From CAWFSE01 sp963697565 (GTDB lineage: Bacteria > Actinomycetota > Actinomycetes > CAVWCF01), in contig CAVOOM010000006.1 of NCBI GenBank assembly GCA_963697565.1, forward strand, positions 372,001-436,000: DNA of 64,000 nucleotides, given 5' to 3'. A model generated the notes under the pieces. It made no database searches and had not been told where the DNA came from. It worked only from the letters and a program-made list of their open reading frames with translations. Position numbers and translations under genes: made by a program. Of this stretch, positions 39,164 through 47,557 are shown one piece after another; positions within the stretch are counted from its first letter, which is position 1, and each line of letters opens with the position of its first letter.

Positions 39164-39896
39164 TCACGCGACCATCACGTGCAGCTCGCCGCCCGCTGGC
39201 GCGTACGTGTGGGTGACGGTCCCGCAGTCGGGCGCGCGGAAGGTCACGGTCACGCCCCGCGTGGGATCCGCCTGATCGAGGTGCCACACCCATGCGCCGC
39301 CCGTGCTCCCGTAGGCGCCGGGCGTGGGGTCCTTGCTGATGCGGGCGCGACTGGCCGCCACCCCCGCGGCGGAGTCCGGCTGGACGCCCATCAGCGCGCC
39401 CACGGCGGCGTTGCCGAGGGATCAGCTCCCATCCGTACACCGATCCGCGCGCGTCGGCGATCGACAGCGTCTCCGCCGTCACGTCGATGTGCGACGGGGC
39501 CGGGCAGCACCGCGAAGGTGATCTGCTGCACGGATCACGGTGGCGGAGGGCGGTTCGGCCGGAGGAGCGGCGGGCTGCTCGCCCGTCGTCGGCGGAGCGA
39601 CCACCGCGCTCGGCGCCGGCGCGCTCACAGGCGTCGAGCCACTCCCCGAGCCGGGTGCGGACGGGGAGCCGCCCGGCGCCGGGGCCACAGTCTCGCCCTC
39701 CGAGGGCGGCGGCTCGGTGCCGCCTGAGGCCGGCGGAACGGCGTCCCGCAGCCCCGGGAGGGCGCTCCACTCACCGAGGTGGCCGCCGCTGAAGGCCACC
39801 GCCATCAGCGCGAGGGTGGCCAGGGGGACGAGCCACCGGTACGGGTGAGGGGCCGCCCGCTCGAAAGGGGTGCGGAGCCGGTGCGACCGGGTTCAT
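39164..39896 (-). CDS. Hypothetical membrane-anchored, Pro/Ser-rich protein (frame breaks)
   Basis: About 244 residues assembled from several frames. A short N-terminus (MNPVAPAP) leads to a single helix (WLVPLATLALMAVAFSGGHL). An extracellular linker rich in Pro, Ser, Glu and Ala follows (about residues 55-130). A C-terminal beta domain reads HIDVTAETLSIADARGSVYG and ends THTYAPAGGELHVMVA. It looks like a type II or lipoprotein-like surface protein. I do not recognise the family. It lies between the transporter operon and the RCCR/Rieske operon, convergent with the former. Confidence 0.45.
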
Positions 39897-40092
39897 CCAG
39901 AACGTGATGGTTGGCGCGGGCATTGATCCCACCCCCGTGGGGAGGCCCACTCGTCGGGCGAGACCGCCCTGACAGCCTCCAGCGTGTCGCGTCCTTGATC
40001 ATTTCGGCCAGGGCCGAAGGTCACATCGAAAACCCAAGGGCCACAACGGGTTTGGCGGACTGAGTTATCCACAAGACGGGTCACACGAAAGC

Positions 40093-40128
40093 GGCGGGGG
40101 TCACACGTTCGAACGTGTGACCCCCGCC
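40093..40128 (-). terminator. 36-bp perfect palindrome, likely terminator of the 47.4-40.1 kb operon
   Basis: The palindrome is centred between 40110 and 40111, with inner core CACACGTTCGAACGTGTG and outer arms GGCGGGGGT/ACCCCCGCC. On the minus strand it starts 13 bases after the stop of the last gene of the operon. As RNA it forms a stem of at least 16 bp with a four-base turn. It has no long U-run. Confidence 0.6.
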
Positions 40129-40140
40129 TCAATCGTTGGG

Positions 40141-40888
40141 TTAGAACTCTTCGAGGAGGCGGCCGAAGCCGTAGAGGGTGTCGTTGATGCCGTTGTCGCG
40201 CAGGGCCATCCACCAGGTGGCGGCGTTGATGGCGATGACGGGCTTGTGCAGCCAGCGCTCGGCCTCGGCGGCCAGGCCGACCATCGACAGGTTGGTGCCG
40301 ACCTGGACGAGGGCGTCGGGCTTCTCCTCGTTCAGCTCGAGCAGGGCGCCGCGCAGCTCGTCCTGCGTGGTGTGCGCGATCGACACCGCGGTGGGCCGCT
40401 TGAGGCCGATCAGCTTGACCACGTCGAAGCCGAGCTCGGTGAAGAACTTGATGACCTGCACGTCGCCGTTGGGCTGGTACGGCGTGACGACGCCGATCGT
40501 GCGGACGCCGAAGTTGTGCAGCGCCCGCTCGCAGGCCTCGGCGCCGGTCGCGACGTCGAGGCCGCCGGAGCGCTCCTTGACCCGCCGCTTGAAGGCGTCG
40601 TTGCCGGCCTTGCCGTCCCAGAACGTCTCGGCCGACATGCCCATCACCATGTAGTCGATCTCGGCGGTGCAGACCTGGTCGATGGCGCGGTCGATGTTGC
40701 TCGTCGAGCTGGACGCGCAGCTTCTCCAGCTGCGCCTCGCTCGACAGGTCGGGGTCGGTGATGTGGATGCGCGAGAACAGCGCGGTCACGCCCGGCACGC
40801 CCATCCGGTTGAAGTCGGGCTCCACGATCGAGTTGGTGCTGGGCGCCAGCACGCCGAACTTCTTGCGCCACGCCAGTTGGTCGGTCAT
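40141..40888 (-). CDS. Arylmalonate-decarboxylase/maleate-isomerase-like protein lacking both catalytic Cys (one frame break)
   Basis: About 248 residues with the Asp/Glu-racemase superfamily fold. FGVLAPSTNSIVEPDFNRMG contains the PSTN carboxylate-binding loop. DYMVMGMSAETFWDG sits where maleate isomerase has its first active-site Cys and AMDase a Gly-Thr-Ser. ALVQVGTNLSMVGL sits where the second Cys (C188 of AMDase) lies. Neither position has Cys here. The FGVRTIGVVTPYQ and PVIAINAATWWMALR segments are conserved family blocks. A one-base insertion near 40703 splits it. It is the last gene of the operon and has a paralogue at 55138 with the same substitutions. The activity is unknown; a role with a dicarboxylate or malonate-like acid is inferred. 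Confidence 0.7.
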
Positions 40889-41571
40889 GCCGGGGTTCCC
40901 TCCCTAGGCGCGGCGGGCGCGTCGCCCGCCGGCGCGGCTTCGCGCGCGGACAGCGCGCTCAGGACCCGCCACGCTCCGAGGGCGAAGGCCCCCTGCGCGA
41001 CGGTGTTGATCGACTCCTCGAGCCACTGCACGGCGAGGGTCGGCTCGAGCCGCTGCAACGGCACCAGGGTGAGCGATCCGATGACCTGCGCCGCGAACAG
41101 CCAGATCGCCGGGCGCTCGTGCCCCTTCTGGGCGAGCCGAATCGCGTACGCGGTGACGGCCAGGCTCAGCAGGACCGTCGTGAAGAACAGCGGCCGCACG
41201 GTGCGCGTCGCCAGCGAGCCGATCACGGCCAGCCCCCACACCGCGGCGAACGGCCACCAGGCCATCGCGCGCTCGCGCACCCCCGACAGCAGCGACCACG
41301 CGAGCAGCGAGAAGCCGGTGGCCAGCAGCGGGAACAGCGACTGCTCCAGACGCTCGAAGTCGCCCGCCCCCGAGGCGACGAGGAGCTTCCAGGTCGCCTT
41401 GCAGGCCCCGCCGGCCACGACGAGCGCGGTGCCGAGCAGCGCGTACGGGCGGACGGCGGGCGTGCGCCCGTACGCCGCGCGCGACAGCCACAGGGCGCCC
41501 AGCCCGGACAGCAGGACCGGGAGGTAGTCGAACAGCGCGAGCGGGACGGTGTAGCCGTACGGGTTGTCCAT
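40885..41571 (-). CDS. Seven-helix membrane protein of unknown function
   Basis: 228 residues, intact. About seven helices are seen, for example LALFDYLPVLLSGLGALWLS, YALLGTALVVAGGACKATWK, LFPLLATGFSLLAWSLL, LFFTTVLLSLAVTAYAI and IWLFAAQVIGSLTLVPL. A conserved-looking QRLEP-WLEESINT region lies near residues 175-195. The layout recalls small 7TM transport or sensor proteins, but I do not recognise the family. It overlaps the AMDase-like gene (ATGA) and lies 12 bases after the NYC1-like SDR, so it is firmly part of the operon. It may handle a hydrophobic substrate or product. Confidence 0.6.
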   Translation of the reverse strand: MDNPYGYTVPLALFDYLPVLLSGLGALWLSRAAYGRTPAVRPYALLGTALVVAGGACKATWKLLVASGAGDFERLEQSLFPLLATGFSLLAWSLLSGVRERAMAWWPFAAVWGLAVIGSLATRTVRPLFFTTVLLSLAVTAYAIRLAQKGHERPAIWLFAAQVIGSLTLVPLQRLEPTLAVQWLEESINTVAQGAFALGAWRVLSALSAREAAPAGDAPAAPREGTPA

Positions 41572-41583
41572 GGCGCGCTCCCG

Positions 41584-42495
41584 CTAGGAGGCCCGGTGCT
41601 TGCCGGCCGCGGTGTTGCCGCCGCCGGCGCCGCCGGGAGAGCCACCGGAGGCGAGCGCCTCCGCGCCGGCCGGCACCGGGCCGTCGGCGAAGATGTCGCG
41701 CTTCTGCTGCAGCACGAAGCGCTTGAAGAAGCGCCCGCCGGCCTTGCCGCGGGTCAGCCATGCGACCCGGTCGCCGGACTTGTGCTCGGCGAGGATGCCG
41801 TCGGCGAGGAACGGGGTGACCGTCTCGACGCGGTCGCCGAGGATGTTGAAGAACTTCTTGGCCTTCTCGAACTGCTCCGGCTGGCCCTCGTAGTCGTCGA
41901 CCAGCAGGTCGGTCAGCACGATGCCCGGGGACAGGTGCGCCACCCCCACCGGCTTGCCCTCGAGGTCCTTGGTGACGCAGTCGGTGAAGTACGTGACGGC
42001 GCGCTTGGTGGCGCCGTACGGGGCCAGCCCCTCGGCGGTCATGCCGCTGGAGCCGTAGCCCTCCATGTTCCAGACCATGCCGGGGCCGCCCTGCGCGAGC
42101 ATGCCGCGCACCGCGGTCGACGTGCCGAGCATCACGCCCAGCAGGTTGGTGCCGACGATGGACTGCGCGCCCGCCGGGTCGAGCTCCCAGACCGGCTTGC
42201 GCGGCAGCGAGATGCCGGCGTTGTTGACCCAGACGTCGACGCGGCCGAAGGCCTCGACGGCGCGGTCCCACAGCGCCTGGTGGTCCTCGGCGCGCGAGAC
42301 GTCGGCGGGCAGGCCGACGGCCTGGTCTCCGGCCGACAGCGTGGCCAGCGCCTGGTCGACCGACTCCTGCGAACGCCCCGACACGACGACCCGGGCGCCG
42401 CGCTTGAGCAGCTCCTGGGCCAGGCCCAGGCCGATGCCGCGGGTGGAGCCGGTGACGACGACGACGCGTCCCTTGCTGGTGGCGGGCGCCGCCAT
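41584..42495 (-). CDS. SDR resembling plant chlorophyll b reductase (NYC1/NOL)
   Basis: 303 residues, intact. Classical SDR motifs are present: VVVVTGSTRGIGLGLAQELL, VWVNNAGI and YGATKRA (YxxxK). Beyond generic SDR features, several blocks recall the NYC1/NOL family: GRSQESVDQAL after strand 2, GTNLLGVMLGTSTAVRGM, MVWNMEGYGSSG (an asparagine-Met-Asp/Glu-Gly in place of the usual serine strand), LSPGIVLTDLLV and KKFFNILGDRVETV, ending VAWLTRGKAGGRFFKRF. Plant NYC1 and NOL reduce the formyl group of chlorophyll b. Whether this enzyme acts on a chlorin carbonyl is inference, supported by the adjacent PAO-like and RCCR-like genes. The stop of the preceding gene overlaps the ATG. Confidence 0.7.
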   Translation of the reverse strand: MAAPATSKGRVVVVTGSTRGIGLGLAQELLKRGARVVVSGRSQESVDQALATLSAGDQAVGLPADVSRAEDHQALWDRAVEAFGRVDVWVNNAGISLPRKPVWELDPAGAQSIVGTNLLGVMLGTSTAVRGMLAQGGPGMVWNMEGYGSSGMTAEGLAPYGATKRAVTYFTDCVTKDLEGKPVGVAHLSPGIVLTDLLVDDYEGQPEQFEKAKKFFNILGDRVETVTPFLADGILAEHKSGDRVAWLTRGKAGGRFFKRFVLQQKRDIFADGPVPAGAEALASGGSPGGAGGGNTAAGKHRAS

Positions 42496-43444
42496 CAGGC
42501 GTCGGCCGTCCACTCGAGCAGGCCGTGCATGATGTAGGTGAGCACGCTGCCCTCGTACGCCATCCAGGTCACGGCCATCTGCAGCGACTCGTCGAGCAGG
42601 AACTCGCGGCCCTTGATCTTCCAGACGTCCGGCGCCGGTGAAGTGCTGCGAGACGTAGAGCGCGCGGCCGTACGCGCGGGCGTTGCCGAACTGGTCCGGC
42701 CCGTCGTACGTCCAGTTGTTGGCGTGGCGGGTGCGCTCGACGGTGTAGCGGCGGTTGACCACGCCCTCCCAGGTGGTGGTCTGCCGGTAGCGCACGAGCG
42801 ACAGCGGCTCGTGCTCGACGGTCACCAGGGTGTTGCCGATGAGCTTCTGGTCGGGCCCGTAGACCTCGAAGACGCCGGTCCAGCGCCCGGTCTGCTTGGT
42901 GGGCAGCACGTGCGGCGCCGAGCCGCGCTTCTCCTCGGCGTCGATCCAGGCGTCGACGCGGGCCTTGGTCTCGGGGTTGGTGTCGTAGTCGTGGGCGACC
43001 TTGTAGACGCCGTTGAAGACCGCGCACGTGGTCCAGCCGTCGTGCAGCACCGAGGAGTAGACCTGGGTCTCGCCGTCGGCGAGGATGTGGTTCCAGGTGA
43101 CCAGGTCGGCCTCCCACCCGGTCGAGTAGTAGTGGCTGTCGACGAAGGTGCCGTACGGCTGCCCGGTGCCGTAGAAGTCCGGGCCCATGTAGACCCGGTT
43201 GATGTCGCTGTCGATCACCGAGAAGTCGAACTGCGCGCCGAGCTCGAAGCGGTTGCGGATCGCCCCGCGCACGTCGGACAGGTCGGTCTTCATCCAGTAG
43301 CGGGTCTTGCCGTCCTCGAAGACGCTGGCCCGGCTGACCCGCTCGTACGCCGACATGGTTGCCCTCAGGGTCGAAGACGCTCGGCCGGCCGTACCACTCG
43401 CCGGTGATCTTCTTCTGCCACTCGCTGGGCTGCTGCTCGCCCAC
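42495..43444 (-). CDS. Beta-rich, lipocalin-like protein of unknown function (two frame breaks)
   Basis: About 316 residues. The N-terminus EWQKKITGEWYGRPSVFDPE and repeated strands (VFEDGKTRYWMKTDLSDVRG, WNHILADGETQVYSSVLHDG, TGRWTGVFEVYGPDQKLIG, LSLVRYRQTTTWEGVVNRRY) suggest two lipocalin or fatty-acid-binding-like barrels. No catalytic motif is evident. In this operon a barrel could bind a hydrophobic or linear tetrapyrrole. It starts at GTG 43444, directly after the TAA of the FDBR-like gene, and overlaps the SDR start. A shorter beta-rich unknown in the other operon (58667) may play a similar role. I do not recognise the family. Confidence 0.55.
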
Positions 43445-44209
43445 TTAGGACTCCTTCTGCACGAGCTCGTTGGCGAGCAGGTTGAGGCGGATCAGCTCGC
43501 CGTCTTCGCGGCCGATCAGCGGGGTGATCTGGTCCCAGACGGCGTCGACCTCGCGGCTGAAGATGTTGCCGCGGTTGAGCACGTCGCGCTCGGCGAGGCC
43601 GGCCCCCTGGAGGCTGTCCAGGGTGGCCTGCGAGACGCCCCCCTGGGCGAGGGAGAACCAGTGGTCGAGGTAGGTGTTCACCGGCGCGTCGAGCTTGCGG
43701 TAGGTGGCCTCCTCGGAGCGGGAGACCAGCATCCACGGCGACATCATCGCCCGCTGGCGCGGGCCGATGGCGGGCTCGGTGAGGCCCTCGAGGGCGCGGG
43801 TCTCGTCGTACATCTCCTGCAGCGGCATGAACACCTCGTCGATGTAGGCGAGGTTGGCGCCGAGGTCGGCCCGCGGGGTGAGGTCGAGGTGGAACGCGTA
43901 GTAGCCGTGGCCGTAGACGGAGTCCAGCGTGAAGTGCGGGACGGCGCTGTCGGGCGCGGTGAACGCGTAGACCATGTGGCTGTCGAGGCCGATGACCTCG
44001 TTCCAGATGCCGGCGTAGACGACCTTCTCGACCGGCCCGTCGCCCAGCCAGATCCGCACCTCGCCGGTGGGGGCGGGCTCCGGGCCCAGCTTGGAGGTGA
44101 GGACGGCGAACGGGCCGCCGTCCTCACCCGAGACCTCCTTGACGCCCGAGAGGTCGACGATCCGCTGGATCGTGCGCAGGCAGAGCGCGTGGGCGAGCCG
44201 CTCGCTCAC
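43445..44209 (-). CDS. Ferredoxin-dependent bilin reductase (FDBR)-like protein
   Basis: 254 residues, intact. The central block DSAVPHFTLDSVYGHGYYAF followed by HLDLTPRADLGANLAYIDEV resembles the FDBR superfamily pattern: a PH-x-x-x-D strand, a central strand ending in an LDL-x-PR-DL turn, then a helix with the conserved YID. The later DAPVNTYLDHWFSLAQGG is like the FDBR YL-x-HW helix. FDBRs reduce linear tetrapyrroles with electrons from ferredoxin, without metal or flavin. The GTG at 44209 overlaps the stop of the Rieske gene, so the two are translationally coupled, as PAO and RCCR act consecutively in plants. Substrate and ferredoxin partner are not in the window. Confidence 0.65.
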   Translation of the reverse strand: MSERLAHALCLRTIQRIVDLSGVKEVSGEDGGPFAVLTSKLGPEPAPTGEVRIWLGDGPVEKVVYAGIWNEVIGLDSHMVYAFTAPDSAVPHFTLDSVYGHGYYAFHLDLTPRADLGANLAYIDEVFMPLQEMYDETRALEGLTEPAIGPRQRAMMSPWMLVSRSEEATYRKLDAPVNTYLDHWFSLAQGGVSQATLDSLQGAGLAERDVLNRGNIFSREVDAVWDQITPLIGREDGELIRLNLLANELVQKES

Positions 44210-45532
44210 GCGCCGGCGCCGTTCGAGGGCGCCGAGCCGTTGCCGTTGCCCGCGTGCGGGTTGGGCAGCTCGACGTCGTCGGCGGACTTCTCCATGTGCT
44301 CCGGCGGCGCGGCGTCGATCGACCCCTCGCCGAGGCTGAGCGCCCGGCCCTCGACCTTCTCGAAGGCCGCGTCGCCGCCGATGGTCCGCTTGCTGCGGAT
44401 CTTCGCCGACTCGACCTCCTTGTGGACCCACGCGTTGGCCAGCTCGGGGTTGTTCTTGCGGGCCGGCGAGGGGATGACCACGGCGAGGTCGCGCGGGCCG
44501 TCGCCGACGATCTGGTGGGTGTCGATGCCCCAGCCGGCCTCGATGAGCTGGTTGCGGCGGCGGCGGTAGGCGACCTGCAGCGCGTCGGAGCGCACGTGCA
44601 TCTCGTCGGTCAGGTCGAACGGCAGCAGCTCGGGGCGCTGCAGCGAGATGACCGCGTCGTCCTGCTCGAAGATGTACTTGATGCGCTTGATGGCGTCCTT
44701 GTCGGCCCACTTGCCCTTGATGAAGTCGCGCATGCCGATGAACAGCGAGCGGGTGCGGTGCTCGTCGATCGGCACGTTGGCGTCGATCAGGATGAGGTTT
44801 CCGAACGGCAGGTGCACGTGCAGGATGTTCATGTTCGGCAGGAAGAAGCCGGCGCGCGTGTTGACCATGACCGGCTCGCCGCTGGGGCCGGCGGACTTGC
44901 GGAAGAGCTTGCCCCAGGCGCCCTTGGGGTTGCCGGGCGGCGGGTAGAGCGGGATGTCGGCCAGGCCGGACCACTCGGTGAGCACGACGTCGAAGTCGGC
45001 CACCTCGGGCTTGTCGGGGTTGCCGAAGCGGTTGCCGTGGACGTACGGCGCGTGCGAGGGGTCCATGGCGTTCTCCATGGCCCGCTCGTAGTTGACGTTC
45101 CAGTTGTACTCGCCGTAGACGCGGGCCATGGTCTCGTCTTCGAGCTCAGGGATGTCCGGCAGCGGCGGGCGCTCCTCCTCGGACAGGTCGCCGAGGAAGA
45201 CGAAGACCAGGCCGTACTTCTCCTTGACCGGGTACGAGTCGACGCGGGCCTTCTTCGGGATGCCGCGCTGCGGGCTGGGCGGGGATGCGCGAGCAGGAGC
45301 CGTCGCCCTCGAACTCCCAGCCGTGGTACGGGCAGACGATGCAGGACTCGTCGGGGGTGAGCCACCCGCCGGCCAGCGAGCCGCCGCGGTGCACGCACAG
45401 GTCGGACAGGCAGGAGATCTCGCCCTTGCGGTTGCGCCACAGCACGAAGTGCTGGCCGAGGCACTGCATCTTGAGCGGCTTGTTGGTGACCGCGTGGCTG
45501 AACTCCACGGCGTACCAGAGGTTCTTGAGCAT
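44206..45532 (-). CDS. Rieske non-haem iron oxygenase resembling pheophorbide a oxygenase (PAO)/TIC55 (one frame break)
   Basis: About 441 residues. The Rieske [2Fe-2S] ligands are complete: CVHRGGSLAGG and CPYHGWEF (CxH then CxxH, about residues 46-71). The mononuclear iron motif NYERAMENAMDPSHAPYVHG supplies the bridging Asp and two His in the ENxMDPSH-x-x-x-xH form typical of the PAO/TIC55/choline-monooxygenase-like group. PAO opens the chlorin ring of pheophorbide a using ferredoxin. The plant C-terminal CxxC and membrane helices are absent; the tail is Asn/Gly-rich. The break near 45275 is one inserted base. Members also demethylate and hydroxylate other substrates, so PAO activity is inferred mainly from the coupled bilin-reductase-like gene and the rest of the operon. 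Confidence 0.75.
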
Positions 45533-45553
45533 GGGGGGTGTCTCCTCGTGAGG

Positions 45554-46555
45554 TCAGACGGTGCGGCGTCGGACGGTGGCGATCTCGGTCGGGGGGGCGG
45601 TGGGCAGATCAGCGAGTCGCTCAGCCGCGTGGGCCGCCTCGTCGCCAGGGAGCAGGTGCGCGGACAGGAAGTCGGTGACGACGGCCGCCAGGGCCTCGCG
45701 GGTGGCGGCCGGGTCGGTGGTGGGCTCGCCGTCGAGGAAACCCCGCGCCGACGTGGTGTCGTGCGGGTGGCCGATGGCGAAGTGGTTGGCGCCCTTGAAG
45801 GTGAGCAGCCAGGCGTCCGGGCACGCGGCCGTGGCCTCGTCGTACGTGCGCTCGACCGGGTCGACGCGGCCGCCGGACTCCTGGCCGTAGCGCACCGCGG
45901 AGGCGGCCATGATGCCGTCCTCGGTGCCGTGCATGAGCAGCAGCGGGACGTCGACGGGGGAGGCCAGGATCGCGCCGGCGTCGTAGCCGAGCACCTGGGC
46001 GGGCTGGGTGTGGGCGCCGTAGACGACGGCCGCGCGCAGCCCGGGGTACCACCGGGTCGCGGCCGACTGCAGGACCGCGGTGCCGCCGGCCGAGTGGCCG
46101 ATCAGCGCGATCCGGTCGAGGTCGAGGGCGCCGGCGAGCGCGCCCTCGGCGGCCAGCGCGGCCACCCCGTCGAGGACCGCCTGGATGCCCGGGGCGGTCG
46201 GCCGGGTGCCGTACGCGTCGGGGGCGACGGCGGCCAGGTCGAGGCCGGGGCTCACCCCGACCAGGCCGGGTGTGAGCGCGCCGACCAGGTCGTAGGTGAC
46301 GGCGGCGATGCCCGCCTCGGCGAGCCGGATGGCCAGCCAGCGGTAGGCGTCCTGCCCGACGTTGACGCCGGGCAGGATCACCGCCACCGGGAAGGGCGCG
46401 GCCGCGGGGTCGGGGCGCATGACGCCCGTCATCCGCTCGTCGTGGGTGTCCTCGCGCAGCGCCGGGTAGAAGACCCGCAGGTGCGCGGTGTCGTACGGCG
46501 CCTCCGCGCCGGGCACGCGCGAGGCGCCCCAGAGCGAACGCACCATGCGGGTCAT
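45554..46555 (-). CDS. Alpha/beta hydrolase, dienelactone-hydrolase/chlorophyllase-like
   Basis: 333 residues, intact. The fold is clear: FPVAVILPGVNVGQDAYRWL with the oxyanion region, then IALIGHSAGGTAVLQSA with nucleophilic Ser (GHSAGG), Asp in LLLMHGTEDGIM and His in GANHFAIGH. The nucleophile elbow GHSxGG preceded by a long insertion, and the overall length, recall chlorophyllases and PAF-acetylhydrolase-like esterases. In this operon an ester hydrolysis (phytol or C13-carboxymethyl ester, as done by CLH/PPH/MES16 in plants) is plausible but unproven. It lies 20 bases downstream of the RCCR-like gene and 21 bases upstream of the Rieske gene. Confidence 0.75.
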   Translation of the reverse strand: MTRMVRSLWGASRVPGAEAPYDTAHLRVFYPALREDTHDERMTGVMRPDPAAAPFPVAVILPGVNVGQDAYRWLAIRLAEAGIAAVTYDLVGALTPGLVGVSPGLDLAAVAPDAYGTRPTAPGIQAVLDGVAALAAEGALAGALDLDRIALIGHSAGGTAVLQSAATRWYPGLRAAVVYGAHTQPAQVLGYDAGAILASPVDVPLLLMHGTEDGIMAASAVRYGQESGGRVDPVERTYDEATAACPDAWLLTFKGANHFAIGHPHDTTSARGFLDGEPTTDPAATREALAAVVTDFLSAHLLPGDEAAHAAERLADLPTAPPTEIATVRRRTV

Positions 46556-46575
46556 CGGCGTGTGGTCTCCGCGGC

Positions 46576-47415
46576 CTAGACGCCGGCGCGGGGGAGCGTG
46601 CGGTCGGCCCCCCACAGCGCGCTGACGAGGGAGTCGCAGATGTCCTGGCCGAACAGCCGGACCGCCACCGAGTTGGCCGGGTCGAGCACGGCGATCGTGC
46701 GGCGGGCGTCCTCGGTGTAGGCCGACAGCGCGGCGCGGTCCTCGACGGGGGTCGGCTCGGCGCCGTCCCACCAGCCGATCCAGCGCTCGAGGTGCTCGCG
46801 GCCGTAGCCCTGGATGATGTCGACGGTCTTCTGCTCCATCGGCCCGGAGTAGCAGAACGCCGTGGGCGAGGTGACCGCGCGGATGTACGAGGTGGGCGAG
46901 GTGAACCAGTCCAGCTGGGGGTTGTCGCGGCGGATCTCCAGCCAGCGCTCGTTGACCGAACCGTAGTAGCGGTCGTGGTAGTCGGGGTTGGTGGTCAGGT
47001 CGCGGCGCGGCACCGAGTCGACGAAGCCCCACGGGCGGATGCCGAAGTTGGCGAACGCCAGGCCGAAGGTCGGCAGGTCGACGTGGGCGCCGGGGGAGAT
47101 GGTGAGGTGCAGGTTGGCGAACCCGTTCTTCGGGTCGGCCATCCAGCTGTAGACCATCCAGTCGATGTCGGGGCCGGCGAAGCACTGCACCTGGCCGTGG
47201 ATGCCGGAGCCGAGCTCGCCGGCGACCTCGAGGCCGTTGGTGGAAGGGTCCTGCTCGAGCTCGAAGCGGTCGGCCACCAGCTGCATGAGGCTGGCGAGCT
47301 CGTCGCGCCACTGCTCGTAGATCCAGGTGACGTCAACCGGGCCGCTCTCGGCAACGAGCTGCTCGACGGTGCTGAGGGTCTCGCCCACGATCCCTGCCTT
47401 TCGCCCGCGTTCCAT
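46576..47415 (-). CDS. Red-chlorophyll-catabolite-reductase-like protein, copy 2 (first gene of operon)
   Basis: 279 residues, intact. It shows the same RCCR-branch blocks as the 26680 protein: FVDSVPRRDLTTNPDYHDRY (about residues 127-146) and SPTSYIRAVTSPTAFCYSG (about 167-185), close in form to the plant RCC reductase segments. DWMVYSWMADPKNGFANLHL lies upstream at the position of the plant SW-containing strand. RCCR stereospecifically reduces red chlorophyll catabolite with ferredoxin electrons. The paralogues differ strongly elsewhere, suggesting different substrates or stereochemistry. A strong promoter with an IclR-type operator precedes it. The start is the ATG at 47415. Confidence 0.7.
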   Translation of the reverse strand: MERGRKAGIVGETLSTVEQLVAESGPVDVTWIYEQWRDELASLMQLVADRFELEQDPSTNGLEVAGELGSGIHGQVQCFAGPDIDWMVYSWMADPKNGFANLHLTISPGAHVDLPTFGLAFANFGIRPWGFVDSVPRRDLTTNPDYHDRYYGSVNERWLEIRRDNPQLDWFTSPTSYIRAVTSPTAFCYSGPMEQKTVDIIQGYGREHLERWIGWWDGAEPTPVEDRAALSAYTEDARRTIAVLDPANSVAVRLFGQDICDSLVSALWGADRTLPRAGV

Positions 47416-47419
47416 CGGC

Positions 47420-47470
47420 TGGAACGCTGTTACGAATGCCCACTCTACGATGGGGTGTGGGTGGAGTCAA
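47420..47470 (-). promoter_or_regulatory. Promoter and operator of the RCCR/Rieske operon
   Basis: On the minus strand, TTGACT (47465-47470) and TAGAGT (47442-47447) are separated by 17 bases. Immediately downstream lies TGGAACGCTGTTACG (47420-47434 on plus), matching the TGGAAC-N3-GTTCCA operator at 13 of 15 positions. The position just after the -10 box fits repression by an IclR-type protein. Confidence 0.7.
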
Positions 47471-47491
47471 CGGGGCGAACTCGCTCGACCG

Positions 47492-47509
47492 TAGGGACCA
47501 TGGTCCCTA
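47492..47509. promoter_or_regulatory. 18-bp perfect palindrome upstream of the RCCR/Rieske promoter
   Basis: TAGGGACCATGGTCCCTA lies 21 bases upstream of the -35 box at 47465. It does not resemble the IclR-type operator, so a second regulator (activator position) is suggested. It also lies between the starts and ends of two minus-strand operons. Confidence 0.5.
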
Positions 47510-47557
47510 TTCTTCCCACCCTCTAAGCAGGATGTGCGGAAACTGGCGGAATTCTTC

